Shown one piece after another: positions 45,065-53,291 of a DNA stretch of 64,000 nt; position 1 is the stretch's first letter, and every line of letters starts with the position of its first letter. The translations under genes were made by a program, and so were the position numbers. Where the stretch lies: NCBI RefSeq assembly GCF_011250565.1, contig NZ_JAANMS010000011.1, forward strand, positions 26,156 to 90,155, read 5' to 3'. The notes beneath the pieces are model-generated. The model was given only the letters and a program-made list of their open reading frames with translations. It made no database searches and was not told the DNA's origin. This DNA is from Nocardioides sp. IC4_145 (GTDB taxonomy: Bacteria > Actinomycetota > Actinomycetes > Propionibacteriales > Nocardioidaceae).

Positions 45065-45501
45065 CAGGCGCCCTACGGGCCGGACAGGTCGCCGAAGCCG
45101 TCGGCGTCAACGTCGAGACGCTGCGCTACTACGAGCGCCGCGGCATCATTGCCGAACCCGACCGCAGCCCCGGAGGGCACCGGCTCTATCCAGAAACCAC
45201 CGTCACAACGCTCCGGGTGATCAAGGCCGCTCAGAACCTCGGCTTCACCCTGGAGGAGGTCGCCGAACTCCTAGAAGCCGGCCGTCACCACCACGGCCGC
45301 CAGCCGTCGGGGCTGCAAGCGAGAACGGAGGCGAAGCTGGCCGAGGTCGAACAGAAGATCGCAGACCTCCAGGTCATCAGGGCCAGCCTGCTCGCCGCCC
45401 GCGACGCCGGCTGCGACGACCTCATCCAGTGCGCCGAATCCGACTGCTGTCCCATCCCCTTCGTCCAGATCACGACCCGACCCGAAACGAGCACCGCGTG
45501 A
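45061..45501 (+). CDS. MerR family regulator, mercury-type
   Basis: A 146-residue MerR protein: helix-turn-helix GQVAEAVGVNVETLRYYERRGI, dimer helix, and a C-terminal metal loop with Cys residues (DAGCDDLIQCAESDCCPIPF) comparable to the Cys117/Cys126 loop of Hg-MerR. It would control its own operon through the promoter at 44660-44691. Confidence 0.87.
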   Translation: MTGALRAGQVAEAVGVNVETLRYYERRGIIAEPDRSPGGHRLYPETTVTTLRVIKAAQNLGFTLEEVAELLEAGRHHHGRQPSGLQARTEAKLAEVEQKIADLQVIRASLLAARDAGCDDLIQCAESDCCPIPFVQITTRPETSTA

Positions 45502-45770
45502 ACTTCAAGGACCGCCACCTGTTTGGCGCCGGCGCCGCAGCCTGCGCCGTGTGCTGTGCCGCACCGATCCTCGCAGTGCTCGGTATCGCCGGTGCCGCCG
45601 CAACGGTCGCCACATTCGTGTTCGCTGGGGCCGTCTTCGGTGTAGTCGTCGCCGCCGGCGCAGCGCTCGCTTACTTGACCCAGCGGCGCCGCAGCCGCGC
45701 GGCGACCTGCGGACCCACGCCGCCCGGTCCGGTTGACCTCGAGCTGACCACCAGGGGCACCGACTCCTGA
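45498..45770 (+). CDS. MerT-like small membrane transporter
   Basis: A 90-residue protein from GTG 45498, overlapping the merR stop. Two or three hydrophobic segments with the sequence CAVCCAAPILAVLGIAG, whose paired cysteines are typical of MerT/MerC-like mercury transport proteins. No mercuric reductase gene is present in this window, so the set is incomplete or handles another metal. Confidence 0.7.
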   Translation: MNFKDRHLFGAGAAACAVCCAAPILAVLGIAGAAATVATFVFAGAVFGVVVAAGAALAYLTQRRRSRAATCGPTPPGPVDLELTTRGTDS

Positions 45771-46039
45771 GCCTCGCGAGCCACAGCGCACCGCATCGCT
45801 CGATCTGCAATCCCTACTTTGACGAGTCCATGTGATCAGGCCCGGTTCGACAACTCTGCCCGCTGAGCTGCTGCCAATCTTCGCTGCATCTCGACACCCG
45901 AAATGCCCGGTCGAGCTGCGCCTACCGGGCACTGTCGCGGCCGCGATCGAGCAGGTGAGCGCCCACCCCCGGCGGCGCCGCGGCGAAGTTTCCGGTTCTT
46001 CTGCCGCCCCGCGACGGGGCGTGCTCTACTTGGCGCCAG

Positions 46040-46069
46040 AGCCCCAGGTGACCCGAGACGCCTGGGGCT
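46040..46069 (+). terminator. Terminator hairpin after the metal operon
   Basis: AGCCCCAGG / CCTGGGGCT with a 12-base loop, followed by TTCCCC. Confidence 0.6.
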
Positions 46070-46145
46070 TTCCCCTTGGATCGGGCACCCCACCCGGCCG
46101 GCTATCTCCCGAGCCGTCCCGCCTCGATCCGCCCGGAGAAACGAG

Positions 46146-46183
46146 AACAGGTCCCCGTCCTTGCTCGAGGACGGGGACCTGTT
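46146..46183 (-). terminator. Terminator hairpin at the end of the Tad operon
   Basis: A perfect 15-bp stem, AACAGGTCCCCGTCC / GGACGGGGACCTGTT, with an 8-base loop, 13 bp past the stop at 46196. Probably works in both directions. Confidence 0.75.
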
Positions 46184-46195
46184 GCTGACGGGGAG

Positions 46196-46689
46196 CTAGG
46201 GGGTGACGCCGACGCCGCGTGGGCTCATGTAGGTCGCGACCGAAACGATGCCCAGGTGCCAGGTGGCGCTCCACTCAGCGAAGGTCGAGAAGCCGCCCGG
46301 CCCCTGCTCCCCCACGGCCACGATCGCCTCTCCTCGCGGGCCAGACGTGCGATCCACTCGGCCGGGTGGTCGTCAACGAACTCGCCCTCCACGACCACCG
46401 GCGGCTCGGCGACGAACTCACCCTCTGGCGCGTCGATGATGCGGACGTCGCGGCCCTGGCCAACGTCGAGAGCCCACCCGGTCAGCCTGGGGTACTGGAT
46501 CGGGTTCCCGGGCTGGAGCAGGCCGGCCTGGAACGCCCGCCAGGTTGGCGCCATGTCGTACATCCGCGGCCGCGGGTCGATTCCCCGCTTGAGCCACTCG
46601 GCAAGCCCCGCGAACAGACCTATCCGCGGCGGGATGCTTGGGAGCTCGGTGAGGCGAGCCCAGACGTTCTCCATGGCCTTGCCCGTCAC
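46196..46689 (-). CDS. Hypothetical protein at the end of the Tad operon, with a likely frameshift
   Basis: GTG 46689 overlaps the upstream stop (GTGA); ATG 46674 is an alternative. The first 120 residues (ENVWARLTELPSIPPRIG...) read well to about 46,330. There the frame turns Arg-rich and ends at 46225, while the next frame continues with normal codon use (AIVAVGEQGPGGFSTFAEWSA...) to a TAG at 46196, just before the terminator. One missing base explains this. No family recognised. Confidence 0.6.
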
Positions 46690-47591
46690 TGGGTCAGCAC
46701 CTGGGCCTCGCCGATGCGGATCGGCAGCGGGTCGGTGGTCAGGTCGAACTCGATGGTTCCGGACTGGCCGCCACCGGTCCACTCGACAACCCAGTGGCTC
46801 GTGGCAGTGACCTGGTAGGCGCCGTCGGGCTGGTCCGTCGACATCTTCGCGTACCGGTGCCCGCAGGTCGGCGAGTCCTGCTTGCCGTAGTGATCGGCGT
46901 ACGGTGTGCCCTTGCCGGTGCAGGTCACCTTCGTCCCGTCACCCATGTCCCACACGATGCTGGAGACGCTGGCGGTGGCACTGACCGACACCGACCCCTC
47001 GCTGGCCGATGCAGTGATCGGGCCGAACGTGTCGTCGGTCGGGCTGTCGACCCACATCCACACCGGCAGCCCGACGAGGCCGGCCCGGTTCGGACCTGAC
47101 TCAGGGACGATGCCGATCTTGATGGGGTCCAAGTCCATTGAGGCGATCGCTCGGTTAGCGAGCACTACCGGATCGATGCCGACTTCACCCGTCTGCACCC
47201 ACGTGTACTCCCAGGAGGACCCGGGCGGCGGGAAGTAGCAGACGTGCCAGGCGCCGTCTTCTTTCGTCTGCCCATCCGGCGGAACGAGATTCTCGCCCAG
47301 CTCCTCAACAGAAGGACCGATCCAGCACTCGTGCAGGCTGCTCCACACCGAACCACCGGGGCCCGTGCACGGAATCTCCCGACCGTTGTAGTTGCAGGTG
47401 GAAGAGCCCCCACCAGGGTCCCCACCGCCACCGCTTGGGTCACCGCCCCCGTCCGAGCAGTCGAGCTCGAACTGACCCGTCTCCGGGTTGTAGATCTCCT
47501 GGCAGTCCGCGCTCGCGCTCGTGGCGGTCAAGACGACGACAACGAACGCCGCGGGAACCGCCAGCACGAGCGCGAGTATGCGCCTCAGCAT
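46686..47591 (-). CDS. Secreted protein with PKD-like domain (301 aa)
   Basis: ATG 47591 gives a clean signal peptide (residues 1-28, cleavage near ATSASA). The mature part starts Gly/Ser-rich with cysteines and ends in a PKD-like region (SSIVWDMGDGTKVTCTGKG ... HRYAK). PKD-like domains are common in surface adhesion proteins. As part of the Tad operon it may be a surface component that contacts recipients; that is inference. Confidence 0.7.
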   Translation of the reverse strand: MLRRILALVLAVPAAFVVVVLTATSASADCQEIYNPETGQFELDCSDGGGDPSGGGGDPGGGSSTCNYNGREIPCTGPGGSVWSSLHECWIGPSVEELGENLVPPDGQTKEDGAWHVCYFPPPGSSWEYTWVQTGEVGIDPVVLANRAIASMDLDPIKIGIVPESGPNRAGLVGLPVWMWVDSPTDDTFGPITASASEGSVSVSATASVSSIVWDMGDGTKVTCTGKGTPYADHYGKQDSPTCGHRYAKMSTDQPDGAYQVTATSHWVVEWTGGGQSGTIEFDLTTDPLPIRIGEAQVLTQ

Positions 47592-48157
47592 GACTGATCC
47601 CACTTGACGTCGGAGTTGGAGACCTTCCACGCGCCCTTGTCACGAACGACCGTGTACTCAATCGGAACAGGGTTGCGCAGCGGGTCACCGTTCGGATCGG
47701 TGTGCTTGATCTTCTTGCCGTCCTTGTTGCGCTCCACGACGTCCGTTCGATCCTCACAGTCGATGATGAGGATCATCGAGTCCGATCGGCGGCGCGGCTC
47801 GGCGAGCGTGTGCACGTACTCCCCCGTGACCTTGATGTCGTACCGCTTGAGGGTGACAACAGCTTCTTGGATCTTGAGGAACTCGTCCCCCGTTGCCACC
47901 GGGTTGAGGCGCTTGAAGCCGATCGTGACGGCACGGTAGAAGTCGTCGCGCGCCTCGAGGTACTTCGTCAGCTGTTCGGCCGCCTTCTCCTCATCTGTCT
48001 TCGGAGTCGGCGAGGCGGTGGGCGTCGTCGGTGATGAGGACTGGCTCGGGGTCTCCTGGACCGTGGGCTCGTTGTCGTCGCCGCCGCAGCCCGTGAGAGC
48101 CAGGGCGAGGGCGAGGGCGAGGGCCACTCCCCCGAGTGCGGAGTGGTACTTCCTCAT
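47585..48157 (-). CDS. Lipoprotein (190 aa)
   Basis: Signal peptide with lipobox LTGC at residues 21-24, then a Ser/Thr/Pro linker and an NTF2-like-sized domain (EKAAEQLTKYLEARDDFYRA; ends VSNSDVKWDQSC). Overlaps the neighbours at both ends. A surface-anchored accessory of the pilus operon, role unknown. Confidence 0.75.
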   Translation of the reverse strand: MRKYHSALGGVALALALALALTGCGGDDNEPTVQETPSQSSSPTTPTASPTPKTDEEKAAEQLTKYLEARDDFYRAVTIGFKRLNPVATGDEFLKIQEAVVTLKRYDIKVTGEYVHTLAEPRRRSDSMILIIDCEDRTDVVERNKDGKKIKHTDPNGDPLRNPVPIEYTVVRDKGAWKVSNSDVKWDQSC

Positions 48158-48429
48158 GCGGTGTCTCCTCCTGTGGTGGGCGGGCCATGACGGATCGCTG
48201 GTTGACGTCGTTGGCGATGTGCTCGAGGTGTTCTTCGGCGGCGTCGACGAGCTCGGCGAGCGAGCCGTTGTCGGCCGGGTCGAACCCCGAACTTCTTGTC
48301 GGCGTTGTAGAGGGTTCGGATGGTGTCGCGCACGAACACGGCCCGGGCGATACGGCGGGCGTCGAGGTCTGCGTGGTCGGCGCCGGCCGCGGCGTAGCGG
48401 CCGCTGAGCTCCTGGTCGAACGTTGCCAT
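48154..48429 (-). CDS. Small hypothetical protein, probable frameshift (91 aa as read)
   Basis: ATG 48429; MATFDQELSGRYAAAGADHADLDARRIARAVFVRDTIR is normal, then after DKKFG the read frame becomes Arg-rich. Removing one base from the four-C run at 48285-48288 gives FDPADNGSLAELVDAAEEHLEHIANDVNQ, clearly better protein with normal codon use. The written frame, however, ends in an ATGA overlap with the lipoprotein gene, so a second shift may lie downstream. Confidence 0.6.
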   Translation of the reverse strand: MATFDQELSGRYAAAGADHADLDARRIARAVFVRDTIRTLYNADKKFGVRPGRQRLARRARRRRRRTPRAHRQRRQPAIRHGPPTTGGDTA

Positions 48430-48452
48430 GTGCTGGTGCTCCCTTCCCCGAG

Positions 48453-51400
48453 TCAGCTCGCGAGCCAGCCGTGCGTACGGATGATTGTCTTCGTGCGCTC
48501 CGACAGTTCCATGGGCGCGTCGCCGTCGTCGGACCGGTTGCAGATCTCCTCGCGCAGGATCCGGTCGGCCTCGAGCTGGTCGCCCTCGGCCTTCATGACG
48601 TGGGCCAGGCACAGGCGGGTGCTCTCGCCGTCGGGGTCGGCCCGGTTGGCGACGTAGGCCGCGGAGCGGGCCTTGACCAGGTCGCCGGCGGCGAGGGCCT
48701 CGGTGACGACGATGAGGGCGGCGTCGGCGATCCAGCCGCCCGCCATGAGGTCGACGCGGTCGGGCTCGTTGGCGAGCCAGGCCCACCCTTCCTCGCGCAG
48801 CTGGCTGAACGGCTGGGTCTCTCCGACGAGCTCGAGCGCGGTGCACAGGTCGGCGACACCTTCGGCGCCGCCGCGGGCCTGGCCGCGCTTGCGGAGCCGG
48901 AGGAACAGGTCGAGGTCGACGAGCAGGCCGTCGTCGACTTGGTAGACGTTGACCCCGGTGAGCTTGGCCGCCGGTGCCTTGTCTGCGTAGGGCAGGTGGT
49001 CCTCGCCGGTGCGGGGGTTCGTGCCGAGCCAGTCGCGCACGATGTTGGTGTAGTCGCGCACCTTGCCGTCGGAGATCGAGAACGCCTCGCGGATCTGCTC
49101 GCGGGTGGCGCCGTGCTTGCGGTGCAGGGCGAGGAAGGCCAGCAGCTCGGTGAAGTACGGCTTGCGCTTGGCCAGCGCCTTGCCGTGGGTGCGCGCGGTG
49201 ACCGGGCCGAGCAGGGTGAGCCGCGGACGGTCGCAGTCGGTCGAGAACCAGTCGGCAATGTCCTGGTCGAGGGTGGGGTCCTTCTCCTCGACCTCGGCGC
49301 GGACGTGGGCGGGGACCTTGGGGGCCAGGGCCTCGAGGTCCTCCTGCACGATGGCGCTCTCGCGGATGTACTCCTCGTCCTCGCCCTCGAGCAGGGAGGA
49401 CATCGGCTCGTCGACAGCATCCTCGGGGGTGTTGCGCGGCAGGGTGTACTCGCGGCGCAGGGCTCCGGAGGAGTCGGTGTAGGCCTCCCAGCCGTCGGTG
49501 GCGGTCTCGTCCACCGGGGTGTCGACGTACTCCGGGATCTCACTCTGCGCGTAGACCAGGGCGCAGCCGCGGGCCTCGTCACTGGTGAGCCCGACTGCGA
49601 TCAGGTTGAGGCCGGCGTGCTCGAGGATGACGCGGCCGGTGTTGGTCATGTGCAGCAGGGCGCCGGGGGTGTTGGGGCGCTCGCCGGCGACCACGATGGA
49701 GGTCGCGGACTGGCCGACGTGGTCGTTGACCAGCTGCAGCAGCTGCTCGAGGTCTGCGGGGTCTCCGGCCGCGGCGTCCAGCAGGAGCATCCGCGCGGGC
49801 CAGGTGTCGTCGTCGACGCTGCCGGTGCGGGCCGTGGACACGTCGGTGTCGTGTCGCTTCGCCCGCTCGACGGTGGTCATCGCCGCGTCGAGGATCTCCG
49901 CGGTTGCGGGCGTGCCGGCCGCGCCGGTCGGGTAGTAGGTGATCCGATCGTCCATGGCGACGGTCTCCTCGGCCACGCCGATGCAGTCGACCTGGACGCG
50001 GCGCGACCACGGGTTGACGGCCAGCTGGGCGGCGAGGTGGCGGGCGAAGTCGCGGCCGTAGGTGGGGTCGCCGCTGATGGTCAGAGTGGAGAGCTCCTCG
50101 CAGTTCAGTAGCCAGGTCTCGCCGGTGTCGCTCATGCCGATGGTCGCCAGCAGCGGGTAGGGCGGTTCGACGTTGCCGGTGTCGGGGCCGAGGTCCTCGA
50201 ACGCGGTGTCGGTGGTGACGTGCCAGTGGGTCTGGTCGGGGCTGCCCACCCAGGGAGCGGGGACGGCGGCCGGAGCGCTGAGGTGCAGCGTCAGCTTGCC
50301 GTGCGCGAGCTCCACCGCGGCGAGCGGCGGCATCGTGGTGCCCTGGGCTCCGACCGCGGCCGCGAGGCGGCGCAGGGCCTCGTCGGCGAACTCCACGGTG
50401 GCGGCCGCGGCTGTGCCGGTCGCGTTCAGGGTCATCTCCACCGGCGCGAGCTCGGGCGGCGGGGCGGCGATAGCGCGGCCGGGCGGCCGGTTCCGGAATG
50501 CGGAGCGCCGGCGCGACCGCAGGGCCATGAGCAGGGCTCCGGACAGCAGGACGCCCCCGCCGGTGAGACCGGCGAGGACCCAGGGTGCCTCGAGGATCGA
50601 GTCGTCGGTGTCGTCGACCTGGTCGACGTCGGCGGCCGGTGCCGCCGGCTCCTCGGCCCGGGGGACCTCGGGTGCGACGGTCTCCGGCGCCGGGGTCTCT
50701 TCGGCGACCGGCGGGGTCTCCTCGGCCGGCGGGTCCACCGGCGGCTGCTCGTCCCTGGGCTCTGCTGGCGTCTGCGGCTTGTCCTCGCGCGGCTGCGGCT
50801 GGTCCTGCCGGTCGTCGGTCGGCGTCTCGGCGCCGGGGATGTTGAGCTTCCAGCCCACGTCGATCACGTCGGGGTCGGTCAGCTGGACTCCGCCGGGCTG
50901 GGTGATAGCCGTGGAGGCCTTGTAGATCTCCGGCCACCGGTCGGCGTCGCCGAGCTTGTCCTGCGCGATGTCGCTGAGGGTGTCGTTGGGCTGCACGGTG
51001 TAGCCGTGAGCCGGTGCTGCATCGGCGGGCGCCGGCAGCTTGAGCACCCATCCGGGCTCGAGGAAGCTCGGCTGGGTGCCGAGCAGGTCGCGGTTGAGCT
51101 CAGCGATCTCCTTGTAGCGGGCTCCGTCGCCGAAGTGGTCCTCGGCGATCGACCAGAGGCTCTCCCCCGGCTTCACTGCGTGGTCGACGGTCTTGGGTCC
51201 CTGGCGCTCCTGCGTCGTCTCAGCCTTGACGTCCTGGCGGGCGGGTGCCTGCGCAGCGTGGTCGGCGCCGGCGGTGACGTGCCCCACCGTCGCCGGGGCG
51301 GCGGCGGCCGAGCTGATCGTGGTCGCCTGCGCCGCGATGGGGGCGGCGATGAACAGCAGCGCGGCCAGGCCGATGAGGCCGCGCGCTGCGGCCTGGGGCT

Positions 51401-51707
51401 TGCCCAGGCCGGGCAGTTGGGGTGCCTGGACCTTGCGGAGCGCTGCGATGGCCTCCACGACGAGGCTGAGAGCCATGAAGGCCCACGCGACCCAGCCGAT
51501 CACCTTGAACAGGCCGAGGACGAGCGTGCCGTCGTCGGGCGCCAGGAGCGCGTTCTTGACGCTGTCCAGGGTGGGCATCTGGTCGGGGATCGGGCTGGCG
51601 CCGATCGCGAGGAAGAGGGCGGGCAGGCCGAGGACGATGCCCAGCACGGCGAGCGAGGCGGCGAGGCCGGTGAGTCGCTGGCCGATGGTGGGGTGGGGCG
51701 TGGTCAT
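48453..51707 (-). CDS. LysM membrane protein with C-terminal BTAD-like region
   Basis: A 1,084-residue protein. Three N-terminal membrane helices (15-38, 62-85, 110-130); LysM repeat 1 near 175-222 (VKPGESLWSIAEDHFGDG) and LysM repeat 2 near 232-290 (VQPNDTLSDIAQDKLGD); acidic Pro-rich linker; a further membrane helix near 376-396; then a cytosolic part ending in a winged helix and helical repeats (830-1084) resembling bacterial transcriptional activator domains (RPRLTLLGPV ... KRKPYFTELLAFLALH). LysM binds peptidoglycan, so it may link the cell wall to a cytosolic signalling or scaffold domain. Sits between the TadE genes and the lipoprotein gene in one operon. Confidence 0.85.
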   Translation of the reverse strand: MTTPHPTIGQRLTGLAASLAVLGIVLGLPALFLAIGASPIPDQMPTLDSVKNALLAPDDGTLVLGLFKVIGWVAWAFMALSLVVEAIAALRKVQAPQLPGLGKPQAAARGLIGLAALLFIAAPIAAQATTISSAAAAPATVGHVTAGADHAAQAPARQDVKAETTQERQGPKTVDHAVKPGESLWSIAEDHFGDGARYKEIAELNRDLLGTQPSFLEPGWVLKLPAPADAAPAHGYTVQPNDTLSDIAQDKLGDADRWPEIYKASTAITQPGGVQLTDPDVIDVGWKLNIPGAETPTDDRQDQPQPREDKPQTPAEPRDEQPPVDPPAEETPPVAEETPAPETVAPEVPRAEEPAAPAADVDQVDDTDDSILEAPWVLAGLTGGGVLLSGALLMALRSRRRSAFRNRPPGRAIAAPPPELAPVEMTLNATGTAAAATVEFADEALRRLAAAVGAQGTTMPPLAAVELAHGKLTLHLSAPAAVPAPWVGSPDQTHWHVTTDTAFEDLGPDTGNVEPPYPLLATIGMSDTGETWLLNCEELSTLTISGDPTYGRDFARHLAAQLAVNPWSRRVQVDCIGVAEETVAMDDRITYYPTGAAGTPATAEILDAAMTTVERAKRHDTDVSTARTGSVDDDTWPARMLLLDAAAGDPADLEQLLQLVNDHVGQSATSIVVAGERPNTPGALLHMTNTGRVILEHAGLNLIAVGLTSDEARGCALVYAQSEIPEYVDTPVDETATDGWEAYTDSSGALRREYTLPRNTPEDAVDEPMSSLLEGEDEEYIRESAIVQEDLEALAPKVPAHVRAEVEEKDPTLDQDIADWFSTDCDRPRLTLLGPVTARTHGKALAKRKPYFTELLAFLALHRKHGATREQIREAFSISDGKVRDYTNIVRDWLGTNPRTGEDHLPYADKAPAAKLTGVNVYQVDDGLLVDLDLFLRLRKRGQARGGAEGVADLCTALELVGETQPFSQLREEGWAWLANEPDRVDLMAGGWIADAALIVVTEALAAGDLVKARSAAYVANRADPDGESTRLCLAHVMKAEGDQLEADRILREEICNRSDDGDAPMELSERTKTIIRTHGWLAS

Positions 51708-52156
51708 CGTTCGATGCCTCCTTCGGCGCGGATGAGCCGCGCGGACGCCTCCCCGGTGACCTGCATGGAGTCCAGGCCGATGATCCCGAGGAACTTGCTG
51801 GTGTAGGTGTCGGTGGTGGTGACGATCAGGGTGTCGCCGTTGACGACGCGCGCGGTCCCTTCCACGCCGGCGGCGTGGAGGTAGTCCTGGGCGGCGGCCT
51901 TGGCGGCGTTGATGTCGACCCGGAGGTCCTCGCCGCGCACCGCGGTCGAGCCCTGGACCTCCTGGGCGCCGGTGCGAGCGGCCTGGGCAGCGGCGCTGCG
52001 GGCCTGCTGCTGGGTGTGGACCTTGCCGCCGAGGTCGACGGCCATCCCGACGAGGACAATCATCGCGAAGGACGCGGTGGCGAACCAGACGCTGATGGAG
52101 CCGCGCTCATCGCGCGCACGACGCGTTCCGAGGAGGCGGCGCAGGTGGCTGATCAT
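51704..52156 (-). CDS. TadE/TadG-like pseudopilin (150 aa)
   Basis: A prepilin-like N-terminus (basic leader RRARDERGSISVWFATASF) followed by one membrane helix and an extracytoplasmic domain. It shares the DERGS leader with the next three genes. Overlaps the LysM gene start (ATGA) and the upstream gene. Confidence 0.75.
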   Translation of the reverse strand: MISHLRRLLGTRRARDERGSISVWFATASFAMIVLVGMAVDLGGKVHTQQQARSAAAQAARTGAQEVQGSTAVRGEDLRVDINAAKAAAQDYLHAAGVEGTARVVNGDTLIVTTTDTYTSKFLGIIGLDSMQVTGEASARLIRAEGGIER

Positions 52157-52602
52157 CGGCGCTCCCGGTATGCGTCGACGGGGCTGCTGGCGGTCGCGGT
52201 GATCGTCCTGGTGCCAGGCAGACCGGGGATGGCCAGGTCGGCGACGTCAACCTTGCAGGTCACCGTGGCGGTCACCTGGGCGGTGGTGCCCAGCGGGGCG
52301 TTGAACGCCGCGGCGTTGACCGTCACGCTGGTGGTCGCGCACTGCAGGCCCTGGTCGTTCAGGCTGCTGTTGGCCGCGGACTTGCCGGAGCTGATCGCCT
52401 CGCTCTGGGTCCGCTCGATGGACGCTGCCCGAGCTGCCTCGTAGGCGGCGGCCTCGACGGACTGCTTGGCGATCTCGACGCGTCCGCCGAGGATGATCAT
52501 CGCGATGAACAGGCCGAAGGCCGGGACGCCGATCGCGGCCTCGATGGCCACGGATCCGCGCTCGTCCCGGCGGCGTCGGGAATCATGAACTCGCCAGGTC
52601 AT
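52153..52602 (-). CDS. TadE-like pseudopilin (149 aa)
   Basis: Basic leader then DERGSVAIEAAIGVPAFGLF, the TadE pattern with Glu after the cleavage glycine, one membrane helix and an extracytoplasmic domain with a cysteine pair. A minor pilin of the Tad system; overlaps both neighbours. Confidence 0.82.
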   Translation of the reverse strand: MTWRVHDSRRRRDERGSVAIEAAIGVPAFGLFIAMIILGGRVEIAKQSVEAAAYEAARAASIERTQSEAISSGKSAANSSLNDQGLQCATTSVTVNAAAFNAPLGTTAQVTATVTCKVDVADLAIPGLPGTRTITATASSPVDAYRERR

Positions 52603-52994
52603 TCGGTCAGCCTTTCGACCGGGACGCTGGCGCTCTGCCTGACGGTCACCTGCCAGCCGGGGATCACGCTCAGCGACTTGCCGGTGACGATGATCGTTGC
52701 CGTTGTGGTGGTCCGGGATCCGGAAACACTGGTGGAGGTCATCACGTCGGATCCGCCGGCATCGTGGAGGAAGGTGTTCGCCGTGGCGACACCGGACTCG
52801 CGGGTTCCGGTCTCGCTGCCTGCCTCGCGGGCGCCCTCTTGCGCGGCCGCGAGCGCTACCTGCTTCGCGTGGTAGTACAGGGCTCCCTGGAGGCCGAGGA
52901 ACATCAGCAGGAACAGCGCGGGCATCAGGAAGACCATCTGGATGGTCACTGACCCGCGCTCGTCCCGGCTGCGGCGCTGAGAGCTGGCGAACAT
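52599..52994 (-). CDS. TadE-like pseudopilin (131 aa)
   Basis: Leader DERGSVTIQMVFLMPALFLL, a membrane helix and a short extracytoplasmic domain. Similar size and layout to the two genes below it, so a small family of minor pilins probably arose by duplication. Confidence 0.8.
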   Translation of the reverse strand: MFASSQRRSRDERGSVTIQMVFLMPALFLLMFLGLQGALYYHAKQVALAAAQEGAREAGSETGTRESGVATANTFLHDAGGSDVMTSTSVSGSRTTTTATIIVTGKSLSVIPGWQVTVRQSASVPVERLTE

Positions 52995-53011
52995 GACGGA
53001 GCCGGTCCTGA

Positions 53012-53215
53012 CTACTTGATCTTGCCGGACTCGCTGGTCACGAAGGCCTTGATGGCTGCGACGACGATGGCCACGATCGCGATGGCTGCCACCGCCCAGA
53101 GCACTTCCTGAATGGTGACCGAGCCGCGCTCGTCGCGCTGCCTGGTCGCGCGGTCCTCGAGGGATGCGAGCACGGTCAGAGCCGCCATCTGGAGGGCGAT
53201 GAAGAGCTTCAACAT
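53012..53215 (-). CDS. Flp/pilin-like small protein (67 aa)
   Basis: Short protein with RQRDERGSVTIQEVLWAVAAIAIV: a prepilin-type glycine, a glutamate soon after and a long hydrophobic helix. The size suits the major Flp pilin of a Tad system. No prepilin peptidase gene is visible in the window. Confidence 0.72.
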   Translation of the reverse strand: MLKLFIALQMAALTVLASLEDRATRQRDERGSVTIQEVLWAVAAIAIVAIVVAAIKAFVTSESGKIK

Positions 53216-53291
53216 CGGGGTTCTTCCTTCCTGGTTTGGTTTCGGTTGCGGTCTGGGGTGACCCGGGTGCGAGGGGTCGGTGTTAGGTCGG

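Larger units (their letters stand above)
45771..46195. other. Intergenic region with terminators between convergent operons
   Basis: 425 bp between the metal operon and the end of the Tad operon. It contains two good hairpins (46040-46069 and 46146-46183) and a smaller one near 46003-46021 (CGCCCC/GGGGCG). No gene is supported. Confidence 0.6.

Noticed and set aside
46046..46052. AGGTGAC that might be another regulon motif copy
   Set aside because: No TGATCGC at the required distance; it is part of a terminator stem and loop.
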